The notes under the pieces: model-generated
What the model was told of the DNA's origin: nothing
Databases searched by the model: none
Seen by the model: only the letters and a program-made list of their open reading frames with translations
Shown: positions 26,084 through 33,955 of the stretch, one piece after another
Numbering within the stretch: the first letter of the stretch is position 1
Layout: every line of letters begins with the position of its first letter
Source: Nesterenkonia sp. LB17
GTDB taxonomy: Bacteria; Actinomycetota; Actinomycetes; Actinomycetales; Micrococcaceae
Reading direction: 5' to 3'
NCBI RefSeq assembly: GCF_022565915.1
Contig: NZ_JAJOYX010000003.1
Location: 124,001-188,000 of the forward strand
DNA length: 64,000 bases
Made by a program: the position numbers and the translations under genes

Positions 26084-26407
26084 ATGACCGGGCACACTCC
26101 CCCGCAGGACGTCCAGCACGCCGCCCAACGCGCGCTGAGCTGGATCGATGAGGGCAAGGCCGGCAAGGGCTTCACCGACACCGGACGCCACCGGGCCCAG
26201 GAGCTCGCCGAGGGCTCTGAGCTGCCGGTGGAGCACATCCACAAGATGCGCCAGTACTTCGCGCGGCACACCGTGGACCGTGACGCCGAGGGCTTCCACC
26301 ACGGCGAGGCCGGCTACCCCAGCCCGGGCCGGGTCGCCTGGGACGCCTGGGGCGGGGACCCGGGTGAGACCTGGGCGAACCGCGAGAAGTTCGACGACGC
26401 CGACTGA
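26084..26407 (+). CDS. Conserved hypothetical protein
   Basis: 107 residues, soluble. ARHTVDRDAEGFHHGEAG and GRVAWDAWGGDPGETWANRE recall small actinobacterial proteins related to sequences found near phage structural genes; no function assigned. CAGGAGG lies upstream of the ATG. Followed at 32 bases by the DUF2945 gene on the same strand. Confidence 0.65.
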   Translation: MTGHTPPQDVQHAAQRALSWIDEGKAGKGFTDTGRHRAQELAEGSELPVEHIHKMRQYFARHTVDRDAEGFHHGEAGYPSPGRVAWDAWGGDPGETWANREKFDDAD

Positions 26408-26439
26408 CCCTCCAGCGCAGCAGAGAGCAGGCACCACCC

Positions 26440-26643
26440 ATGGCGCTCAAAGAAGGCGACAAGGTCTCTTGGAATACCCCGCAGGGCAAGACCCACGGGA
26501 CCGTGAATTCCAAGCACACCAAGGATCTGAAGTTCCAGGACCAGACCTTCCGCGCCTCCGCGAAGGACCCGGTCTACCTGGTGGAGTCGGAGAAGACCGG
26601 CGCCGAGGCCGCCCACCATGAGAAGGCGCTCGATAAGCGCTAG
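26440..26643 (+). CDS. DUF2945 (HVA1-type Tudor-like) small protein
   Basis: 67 residues. KEGDKVSWNTPQGKTHGTV and DPVYLVESEKTGAEAAHH match the DUF2945/hypervirulence-associated Tudor-like family, an SH3-like barrel of unknown role common in soil bacteria. The last chromosomal gene before the integrated element. Confidence 0.82.
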   Translation: MALKEGDKVSWNTPQGKTHGTVNSKHTKDLKFQDQTFRASAKDPVYLVESEKTGAEAAHHEKALDKR

Positions 26644-26851
26644 CCGCTCGGGGCTGCTTCTGCGCGGTCCGCGAAGGTGATCGCACGAAGCACGTCACGG
26701 CCACCGCTGACAGATACATGATCCAGGCGATCATGAACGCCGACTGCGCGCCGGAGGTCTGCGCGGAGATCTCTCCGAGCAAGCCGACTGCTTCGACACT
26801 GCGATCACGACGTTCCCGAGCGCAGACCCCGCCCAGTCCTGAATCCGGGCT

Positions 26852-26892
26852 GCCCTGAATCCCGGGCTGCCAGAAACTTGAAAACAACTATG
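26852..26892. other. attL of the integrated element
   Basis: Outer half GCCCTGAATCC (26852-26862) belongs to the rebuilt attB dyad; core TCCCGGGCTGCC at 26860-26871; inner arm CAACTATG at 26885-26892 belongs to the rebuilt attP dyad. The predicted crossover is between C26867 and T26868. A near-duplicate, CTGAATCCGGGCTGCC, precedes it at 26840-26855. Confidence 0.8.
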
Positions 26893-26904
26893 TAACACTG
26901 GAGG

Positions 26905-28572
26905 ATGCCTAAGGCCACCGACGCATTCGTATACCGTCGCATCTCCCAAGACCGTTCAGGCGCGGAATTGGGAGTGGAGAGGCAGTTGACTGCCTGCCAA
27001 GCTCTCGCGGATGCAGAGGGCCTCAGGGTCATTGAGGTCTTCACCGACAACGATGTTTCAGCGTATTCCGGGAAGAATCGACCCCAATACGAGAGCATGC
27101 TGTCTCGGTTGAATGAGGTCTCTCACGTCATTGCATTGCGCTCCGATCGCTTTTATAGAAGCCTTTCCGACTTTGCGCAGTTCGTCGAGAAATGCAAAGC
27201 AGAGGATGTTGTCATACTTCCGGTCGACGGGGACCGCATAGACCCCAAGAGCGCAGGGGGGATGCTCACTGCGACGATGCTTGCGGGTCTGGCCCAATAC
27301 GAGTCGAGCTACAAAGCAGACCGTGTAAGTGCAAAGTCCAAACAAACGATTGCGGATGGTCGACACACAGGAGGAGTCCGTCCATTTGGCTGGCACGTTC
27401 TCCCGAGGACCCCCGAGGAGATAGCTCAGAAAAGGGGCGGTCGATATTCACTCAACGACAGAGAGGCCACCGCACTGCAAGTCGCCATAGAGGACATTCT
27501 CGAGCGAGGTCGTTCTCTGGGGTCGATTGCTCGTGACTGGAATGATCCCCTTCGAGCCGGGGGCCCTTTGACCACAAGCACTGGTGGACGATGGGGAGCG
27601 ACCCAGTTGAGACAGGTCTTGGTTAGGCCACGGAACGCGGGAATTTCGACGTACAGAGGTGAGGTTCTAGCGGAAGATAAAATCCCGCCGATCATCAGTA
27701 CAGCGACCTTGAGGGCCATGGAGCGTCACCTGAATCGAAATCGCTTGCCCAATCACACGAACAAGGCTGTACATCTACTCTCGGGGATCGCTGAGTGTCA
27801 CTGCGGTCGCCCCGTAAACGCGGCCCAAGTGGGAGGCCGAGAACTAGATCCGGAGACAGGCAAGAAAGCGAAACACCATGTCTACAGGTGTCAAGGACAG
27901 GGTGCGGGTCACGTTGCCAAGCGCTCAGCGCACGTGGACCAAGCCGTCAAGCTCGCCATACTCGAGTGGTTCTCACACCCCTTCCTCTACAAGATGGAGA
28001 GTCGGGAAGAGGATCGAGAGCGGGCGGAAGAACTCGAGCAGCAAACCAACGAGCTAAAGCGAAGACTGGACGAAGCGTCTGATGCTTACGTCTCAGGACG
28101 ACTCGAAGTGAACATGTTGGAGAGGGTCCAGCGGGACGTCAAGGAGAAACGAACCGCCATCGAAGCAGAACAAGCCGCCATTCGAGGGTCTCGGGTGATG
28201 GTCCCTCAGGAGGACTTCTACAAGATCCATCAGCAGACCACACTGTTCTCTGAGTATCAGGACTGGCATATCGACGACAAGCGGGAATTCATTCGAGACA
28301 CATTGAAAATCGTGCTTCTTTCCAATGAGCCGAAAGCTCCACGCCAGTTTGACCCGCACTCCGTGGTCGTCTCCGTAAAGAAGGGCCTTGATCCGTCCGA
28401 GGTCCGTCTTGATGAGGAGGGACGTGAAGATCCCGACAGTTTCGTCACAGGAGAGCGTGTGGGGGCCTACTGGCATCAATTCGAAACGTTGGAGCACTTT
28501 GCCGATCGGCGTAAGGCCTACGAGGCCGGAGTTGCGCGGATACGGCGCATGGAACAGCGAGCGCCGGATTAA
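26905..28572 (+). CDS. Large serine recombinase (site-specific integrase)
   Basis: 555 residues. N-terminal resolvase domain with catalytic S14 in VYRRISQDRSG and VIALRSDRFYRSL; recombinase domain (about 165-290); zinc-ribbon (IAECHCGRPVNA, VYRCQGQ); a coiled-coil insertion (about 355-430, EDRERAEELEQQTNELKRRL) and a C-terminal DNA-binding tail. This is the architecture of phage/ICE integrases that join attP and attB by double-strand cleavage. ATG at 26905 follows TGGAGG directly. The promoter overlaps the attP right arm, so integration changes what lies upstream of it. Confidence 0.93.
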   Translation: MPKATDAFVYRRISQDRSGAELGVERQLTACQALADAEGLRVIEVFTDNDVSAYSGKNRPQYESMLSRLNEVSHVIALRSDRFYRSLSDFAQFVEKCKAEDVVILPVDGDRIDPKSAGGMLTATMLAGLAQYESSYKADRVSAKSKQTIADGRHTGGVRPFGWHVLPRTPEEIAQKRGGRYSLNDREATALQVAIEDILERGRSLGSIARDWNDPLRAGGPLTTSTGGRWGATQLRQVLVRPRNAGISTYRGEVLAEDKIPPIISTATLRAMERHLNRNRLPNHTNKAVHLLSGIAECHCGRPVNAAQVGGRELDPETGKKAKHHVYRCQGQGAGHVAKRSAHVDQAVKLAILEWFSHPFLYKMESREEDRERAEELEQQTNELKRRLDEASDAYVSGRLEVNMLERVQRDVKEKRTAIEAEQAAIRGSRVMVPQEDFYKIHQQTTLFSEYQDWHIDDKREFIRDTLKIVLLSNEPKAPRQFDPHSVVVSVKKGLDPSEVRLDEEGREDPDSFVTGERVGAYWHQFETLEHFADRRKAYEAGVARIRRMEQRAPD

Positions 28573-28659
28573 CAACTCGAGGCACGGGGAATAAGACCAC
28601 TTGACCACAGAATTCTGCCGCATGGCAGCACATCAAGATTGTCCATATACTCAGTATTT

Positions 28660-29091
28660 ATGAGTGCTCCCTCTCCTCACGGCCGAGCCGTAGCTATCGT
28701 TCTTGTTCAACTTCCGATTGCTCTCTACACAGTTGCACAGCTCTACTTGTCTTTACAGGCGGAGCCAACTGACCAACCCGCGCTGGTGGCTGGTGCTTTC
28801 CTTGGTCTGTGTACCCTTGTCCCTGCCGCACTGGGGAACGGTTTCGGCGAACTGCCGGGAAGCCCGATGAGTCGCTTCTTTACCCACCTGTTACTGAGTC
28901 CCATTTTGGTCGCCTCCGGATGGTATTTCGGAGCGAAGTTGACTTCCACCTGGATCCCCACGACGCTCTTTGCACTCGTGGTAGCACTCGTCATACCTTG
29001 GCTTGTCATGCTGGGGCTAAACGGCTTCCAGTGGGCGACAACTAAGCGGCGTGCGAGCAGCCTTGCACAATCGGCGTCATCTGGGGGCTAA
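28660..29091 (+). CDS. Small integral membrane protein, unknown function
   Basis: 143 residues with four hydrophobic helices (near 11-33, 43-60, 78-95 and 103-125 from the ATG) and a basic C-terminus. No family recognised. A TTG at 28639 is in frame, but TATACT at 28646-28651 lies 8 bases before the ATG at 28660 and there is no Shine-Dalgarno, favouring a leaderless start there. Lies between the integrase and the resolvase in the element. Confidence 0.6.
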   Translation: MSAPSPHGRAVAIVLVQLPIALYTVAQLYLSLQAEPTDQPALVAGAFLGLCTLVPAALGNGFGELPGSPMSRFFTHLLLSPILVASGWYFGAKLTSTWIPTTLFALVVALVIPWLVMLGLNGFQWATTKRRASSLAQSASSGG

Positions 29092-29262
29092 TTCGGACCT
29101 CGCACACCGCAATCTCGTCGCCCGAAATCGCGGCTGCGATGTCGCGAGAAGGATTCGAATGATTGCGGTCCAAAGCCGTCATTCCGTTCGTTTAGAAGCT
29201 TGCGAATTCCCCCGGCCCCCTCTCCCGAAACGTCTCCTGCGACGGCCCTGAAACCCCTCTGA

Positions 29263-29279
29263 AGCGCCTCTTAGGCGCT
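29263..29279 (-). terminator. Short hairpin after the resolvase gene
   Basis: AGCGCCT-CTT-AGGCGCT, 7-bp stem, 32 bases beyond the minus-strand resolvase stop; no U-tract, so weak. Confidence 0.35.
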
Positions 29280-29311
29280 CGCTGTGGCTACTGTGGCTAA
29301 ATGTCTGAAAC

Positions 29312-29971
29312 TCACTCCTGGGCGCTCTCAGCGCGCACCTTGAGGCTGAGTCCCATCTCGTCGGCTCGCTTATAGAAAGTGGACCGGCTGATACCCAGCT
29401 CCCTGGCGGCCTGAGCGGCACTGAGAAGCCCTTGCTGAACCTGCTCGGCCTTCCTCTGGATCGGCTCATCCGAGTATGCCTTGGGTCGGCCTCCTACCTT
29501 CTCCCCTCGGTCCCTACGGAGCTGCACACCGTTGCGTGCTCGCTCTGCCTTAATCCGGCTCTCCATCGTCGCGATTGCAGACATCACCGTGAACAGCAGC
29601 TCGCCGCCAGGCGTGCTGGTGTCAATCTCCATGTTCAGGATGTGGAGGTTCATGCCGGAGGCCCTGAGGCGCTCTGCGAACTCAAGCATCTCGCGGGTGT
29701 TCCTGCCCAGACGGTCGAGCATGCTGACTGTGAGGACGTCTCCCGTTCGCATGCGACCCCCACTGAAGCGTCCCTGCTCCTCAGACCAAGCCCCTGTAAG
29801 CCTCTCTAAGGCCGGACGAGCCATCTTGGTACCAGAGCGACCGTGGTCCTCTTCGATGTCGTGAGCGTCGATCCCAGCGGCTTCTAGCTGCCCTCTCTGA
29901 GCTTGGCCCTCCTGCTTGGACGTGGAGACCCGGACGTATCCGAAACGGTGCCCTGTGGCGTGCTGAGTCAT
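29312..29971 (-). CDS. Resolvase/invertase-type serine recombinase
   Basis: 219 residues. Catalytic S16 in FGYVRVSTSKQ, VSMLDRLGRNTREMLEF and ESRIKAERARNG identify the Tn3-resolvase/invertase family; a C-terminal helix-turn-helix reads LLSAAQAARELGISRSTFYKRA. The frame opens at 30145, but the ATG at 29971 gives the family start. The DNA just upstream carries repeated TGTCCGA half-sites, the form bound by this family. Could resolve co-integrates or invert a segment. Confidence 0.9.
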   Translation of the reverse strand: MTQHATGHRFGYVRVSTSKQEGQAQRGQLEAAGIDAHDIEEDHGRSGTKMARPALERLTGAWSEEQGRFSGGRMRTGDVLTVSMLDRLGRNTREMLEFAERLRASGMNLHILNMEIDTSTPGGELLFTVMSAIATMESRIKAERARNGVQLRRDRGEKVGGRPKAYSDEPIQRKAEQVQQGLLSAAQAARELGISRSTFYKRADEMGLSLKVRAESAQE

Positions 29972-29978
29972 TGTGAAG

Positions 29979-30127
29979 TGTCCCCTCTGAAGTGCCTTGA
30001 AGTGTCCGACTGAAGAACAATCTATGGCACTCTCTATCGGACAGCAAGCACTACACAAGTTGAAGGGGCTTGCTGGGCAAGAAGTGTCCGAACTGGAGTG
30101 TCCGAATAGGGCATGCCTTCTCGGACG
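29979..30127. repeat. res-like array of TGTCCGA half-sites
   Basis: TGTCCGA at 30003-30009, 30085-30091 and 30099-30105; inverse TCGGACA at 30037-30043 and TCGGACG at 30121-30127; a degenerate TGTCCCC at 29979-29985. The pair 30099-30127 is a 29-bp inverted site centred on GGCATGCC, close to the 28-bp crossover site of Tn3-type res. It lies directly upstream of the resolvase gene, as res sites normally do. Confidence 0.65.
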
Positions 30128-30168
30128 CTCCACATGGACCGCCACAGAAGCGCAGATAGTCTCGCTCC

Positions 30169-30513
30169 ATGAATATTCACCGAATTCTCCCAGTCTTTGC
30201 CCTGCTTGCCGTCGGCTTACTCACTGCTTGCAGCAGCGACGAGCCAGAGGCTACGGCTCCGACAGCAGACCCGGGGCCGTCAGCTGAGTGCCTCTCTGCG
30301 ATGAGCACCGCTGCCGATGAAAGTGACCCCGTGCTCGCGGATCCACTGATCCAGGAGACTGCGTACACGTGTGAGACCGGAGAGGAATGGGAGGCCGCCC
30401 TGCAGGAACACCCAGGAGCTATGGGGCTCACTGAGCAGGCAGACCTATCCGGGTCGCTCGAGATGGTCTGCTTCACCGTTCGCGATGCACCCGCATGCAC
30501 CGACGTGGAGTAG
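30169..30513 (+). CDS. Small lipoprotein, unknown function
   Basis: 114 residues with a lipoprotein signal (MNIHRILPVFALLAVG, lipobox LLTAC) and four further cysteines in the mature part (ECLSAM, YTCETG, VCFTV, ACTDVE) that could pair. No family recognised. TAGTCT (30157-30162) is 6 bases before the ATG, so probably leaderless. Cargo gene of the element. Confidence 0.7.
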   Translation: MNIHRILPVFALLAVGLLTACSSDEPEATAPTADPGPSAECLSAMSTAADESDPVLADPLIQETAYTCETGEEWEAALQEHPGAMGLTEQADLSGSLEMVCFTVRDAPACTDVE

Positions 30514-30645
30514 CGCGAGCATTATGCGCAGCTAGATAGGGGTGGGAGGGGCCCCCTTTGCGGTCGGATGCCCTACCGCTCGTCATAGCGATCCACTCCG
30601 TGTACGGGATGTGACTTTTGAACACCAAGTAACTCGACAGATGCG

Positions 30646-31377
30646 TCAGAGGTTGCCCTCCACACTCTCGCCATCCCTCCAAGCAGAACGATCTTTAGGC
30701 CTCAGTGGCAGCCCATGGAGTGTCGCCCAAATAAACAGCGCCGGTGGTATCCGCCTATGCTCGTTAACCACCCACCATGGGTCCTCGATTGACCTGCGCC
30801 AGTCCTTGGCATCATCATTCCAATCCCTTGTTGCGGGATAGCAATGCAGGGGATTAGCGCAAAGCGAGCGGTTGCAAAGGTGGTCCAGTACTCGGCCATT
30901 GGGGTGGCCACCCATGAACCAGACGTACATGAATCGGTGGACATACCACTCGAGACTCCGACCATCACCCCCGTAGGACTTTCGGTCTGTACCCACCGCA
31001 AGAACACCGTAGCGATTATCCTTCCAGACCTTGTTGCTCTTGTGCGTTCGCCCAGTCCACACCCAACAAGATGATTCCCAGTCGACCCTCAACTGGCTCG
31101 CGACTCGCTCCAACGCCCTTGGCACAGTTGACTCTCTGGCATTCTCAAGAAGTCTTCTCTCATGGAGACGGCAGTATCGGGCGCGGTTCGCATACCCTTC
31201 CCCAACAAGTCGAACGTCACACCTTGGCTCTCGGCACTTTGGTCGGTGTGAGTTGAGCTTACGAAGCTGCTGGTCGTGGTGGCGTCTGCACTGAGGTCCA
31301 AAGGCGTGCCTCGTGACAGGCTCGGGACACTTGTAGTCGGGAAAGTCTTCACTCCCGATGCAAGTTGATGATTGCAC
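30646..31377 (-). CDS. HNH endonuclease
   Basis: 243 residues from the GTG chosen at 31377 (AGGA 7 bases upstream); an in-frame TTG at 31425 would add 16 residues. The C-terminal half has the HNH_3-type core: EWYVHRFMYVWF, GRVLDHLCNRSLCANPLHC and CYPATRDWND. The N-terminal half has Cys pairs (KCPEP, KCREPRCD, YCRLHERR) suggestive of zinc-binding DNA recognition. Could be a homing-type nuclease or a restriction effector; no methylase is nearby. Confidence 0.82.
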   Translation of the reverse strand: MQSSTCIGSEDFPDYKCPEPVTRHAFGPQCRRHHDQQLRKLNSHRPKCREPRCDVRLVGEGYANRARYCRLHERRLLENARESTVPRALERVASQLRVDWESSCWVWTGRTHKSNKVWKDNRYGVLAVGTDRKSYGGDGRSLEWYVHRFMYVWFMGGHPNGRVLDHLCNRSLCANPLHCYPATRDWNDDAKDWRRSIEDPWWVVNEHRRIPPALFIWATLHGLPLRPKDRSAWRDGESVEGNL

Positions 31378-31665
31378 GATCCTGCTCAAGCCTGCTCCAT
31401 CCTGGCAATCAGTTGAATTTGACAACTACTGGGCGCAAAGTCCGTCCGAGAAGACATTGAGTCGGCCATAATCGAACTGCTTCCCCGCCATTCCGGCGCT
31501 TTTGCGGTTGGACCTTTTCGTGCAAGGAGGTCAGTACTGCCGACCTTTCGCCCGAGAGTGCATCGCCCTTTGGTCACCCTTTCTGGCTACGCGCTGGACC
31601 AGTGCGACTGAAACTTCGATTCACCGGTCTGCCATGTATTACCCTCACCAGATACATGCATCGCC

Positions 31666-33741
31666 CTAAAATCCTCCTCCGTGCAATCGCCGCCCAATAA
31701 CGAACTTCGCGCGATTTCCCCAAGTTAGATCATCGACTGCAACCTTGACAGGATCCCCATCCAGCCAACTGAAGTCCGTATCCGGCAGCAACTCCGACAA
31801 GGTGTCCCCGAAGCGCTGCTCACTGAGTTCGTAAGTAGATCCCGTCCCATTTCGGAATGTGAGCTTCGTCTGGACCAGCAATGCGGCAATGTGAATAACA
31901 GTGAAATCCTGTTGAGCGATTCCTTGCAAAAGCATAGAACTGAGATCCTGGAAACCCCCTGTATTCTTCAGGAAATATACACCAGTCGTAATTCCCGCAT
32001 CGGTCCGCAAATTATCGAAATTTTTAAGCCGATCTAAAATGCTGATCTCAGCACGAGCGCGCACCTGATCGGTCACTTCATCCAGCCATCCGGGAAGCTC
32101 GTCCGTGCGCTGCTCACGGACCTGAAGGTCCAACAAATACCAAAGCTCAATTGCATCGTCATTGTCACTAAACAGCCTAAAGACCTCGTTCAGGCCTTCA
32201 AAGGGAACTGCATCCCCCAAAATGCCTAGGGAATTGGCAATGGAGTGCAGCAGCTCCTTCTCTGGTACTGACGTGTCGGCAACCATGCGCGCCCGTGAGG
32301 CAAGATCAAAGGCTCGAGCCAAACTCTTTGCCAGTGCGACGCGGCGAGCCGGGTCAAGTTCTATTTGATCCTGCAATCTGACAACTTTACTAATAGCAAC
32401 GTTGAAGCTCACGTTATTAGGCTGTCCCACTATCTTGCTTAAAGCATCAGCATCCCCTTCCGCTGCAGCTTCCAGACACGCCAAGACTTCTATATCCGAA
32501 GTATCCCCGAATGGTACGCCCATCTGGAAGTATCTGTCGAAATACTCACTGTTAGATATGCCATTATAAGCTGGCTGCCAAGAATAGCTTGAGCGGGTAC
32601 TCAAGGCATCTGGAAACAGCGTCAGCATCAGACGTCTAACGGTCCAGAAATCATCGCTTCCAACGGTTTTTTCAATTTCCTCGACGAGCCCTTTGACGAT
32701 CTCATCGTCTTTCTGATTGGTGGTGTAACTTGCGCGCCGCCTGAGGGTCAGTTCATATGCCCGGGGGTACGACAGGCGAATTGCCGTCAACACCATCAGA
32801 TCTAGGTCGTCAATTTCAGCGACATGGTGCAAGGCCAGTACCTGCTCCAATGCGGCAGCATAGCGTCCCATCGCCCTAGGGGTATCCATCGCACCACACA
32901 CAACTTCAAACGCTCTAGAAAGCCTAGGATCCCGTTCCACAATTGAACCTCGAGGACCGACGATGCGAACCAGTTCATCCGACATAAGTCGACGTCTGTC
33001 CGCAGCCGCGAAGGGAGGCACGATAAATGGGTGTTGGACGATCTTCTCCATGAAACGACTTGCGGTGAAGCCTCCTAGTCGCTCACTCCCTCCGCGCAGC
33101 GTCTCTTCCAACGTGGACGCGTCATAAGCGAGCAAGTACTGAACTCCCGGAAACCGCCCTAACAGCCGCACTACTTTCAGTAAGGTGAACAGCTCGTCCC
33201 TTTGCAACCTATCGATGTCATCCACTACAACGAGCACCTTTTGACTCGTCTGAGAAAGCTCCGCAGACACCTTTTCAAAAAGATCCGACCATGATTCATC
33301 AGGGAATACTCGAGACAGAATGTGCTGGCTACTCGCTTCCAAGACATTACCGACTCCGGGTATCAAAGCAGTCGCTGGAGCTGCAATCTGAGCTAACGCC
33401 TTGAGTTTCTCCTTAGATCCATTCTTTGCCGGAACCACCTTTGCTATCGACGCGTAAAATTCTTGAACTAAACTCGATACATCCCCAGTCGCCCAAGGCG
33501 TGAATCGTGTTACTTGCCAAGTTTTATCAAGATTATCGAGTTCACTGACGACTAGATTCAACAGTGACGTTTTGCCGCTACCCCAGGAGCCAACTAAGCC
33601 AAAGACGCTACTAGAGTCCGTCCTGGACTGACTCTGGACCGTTTGGGCGATCCCTAGGGCGTAGGGGCGTCGCTTGAGCGCGTCATCATCCGGATGCGCG
33701 ATAGGATCGTCTGCCCACGGTTGAACCGATATCTCCACCAT
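31666..33741 (-). CDS. KAP-family P-loop NTPase
   Basis: 691 residues. Walker A GSWGSGKTSLL (51-61), conserved FTPWATGDVSSLVQEFY, a hydrophobic stretch (about 115-135) where KAP proteins often carry membrane helices, Walker B VLVVVDDIDRLQRDEL (D174-D175) and VQYLLAYD, then FMEKIVQHPFIVPP. The C-terminal 350 residues are helical with no known domain. KAP NTPases occur in phage-defence modules (for example Tmn and QatA). Neighbouring gene on the same strand, 214 bases upstream, is the DUF4209 protein. ATG start at 33741. Confidence 0.87.
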   Translation of the reverse strand: MVEISVQPWADDPIAHPDDDALKRRPYALGIAQTVQSQSRTDSSSVFGLVGSWGSGKTSLLNLVVSELDNLDKTWQVTRFTPWATGDVSSLVQEFYASIAKVVPAKNGSKEKLKALAQIAAPATALIPGVGNVLEASSQHILSRVFPDESWSDLFEKVSAELSQTSQKVLVVVDDIDRLQRDELFTLLKVVRLLGRFPGVQYLLAYDASTLEETLRGGSERLGGFTASRFMEKIVQHPFIVPPFAAADRRRLMSDELVRIVGPRGSIVERDPRLSRAFEVVCGAMDTPRAMGRYAAALEQVLALHHVAEIDDLDLMVLTAIRLSYPRAYELTLRRRASYTTNQKDDEIVKGLVEEIEKTVGSDDFWTVRRLMLTLFPDALSTRSSYSWQPAYNGISNSEYFDRYFQMGVPFGDTSDIEVLACLEAAAEGDADALSKIVGQPNNVSFNVAISKVVRLQDQIELDPARRVALAKSLARAFDLASRARMVADTSVPEKELLHSIANSLGILGDAVPFEGLNEVFRLFSDNDDAIELWYLLDLQVREQRTDELPGWLDEVTDQVRARAEISILDRLKNFDNLRTDAGITTGVYFLKNTGGFQDLSSMLLQGIAQQDFTVIHIAALLVQTKLTFRNGTGSTYELSEQRFGDTLSELLPDTDFSWLDGDPVKVAVDDLTWGNRAKFVIGRRLHGGGF

Positions 33742-33955
33742 GCGAAGAGTTTACTGGCTGGCACGGCTATGGCTATCTCATCGCCACCATCACGCAAACA
33801 CCAGGATCGAGCCGAGAGCGTCGGCTCCCGTTCTCGTTTCAAACGCTTGCGTTTCGCAAGTAACTCCGGAACTTCTCTCTCACACGTGAGATAACCGTCG
33901 GACGATCTGTTGCGCACGGTGTTTTTGCAGTATCCGGCATCCCTAGTTTCACGGC

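Noticed and set aside
26840-26871. Tandem CTGAATCC(C)GGGCTGCC units as a transposon end or CRISPR-like repeat
   Set aside because: Only two copies; explained as half of the nei2 terminator/attB with a local duplication.
31386-31577. 63-codon minus-strand frame upstream of the HNH gene
   Set aside because: No ribosome-binding site or leaderless box, no family and overlap with possible HNH start region.
33846-33860. CTTGCG-TTT-CGCAAG hairpin between the DUF4209 and KAP genes
   Set aside because: Stem of 6 without U-tract; too weak to call a terminator.
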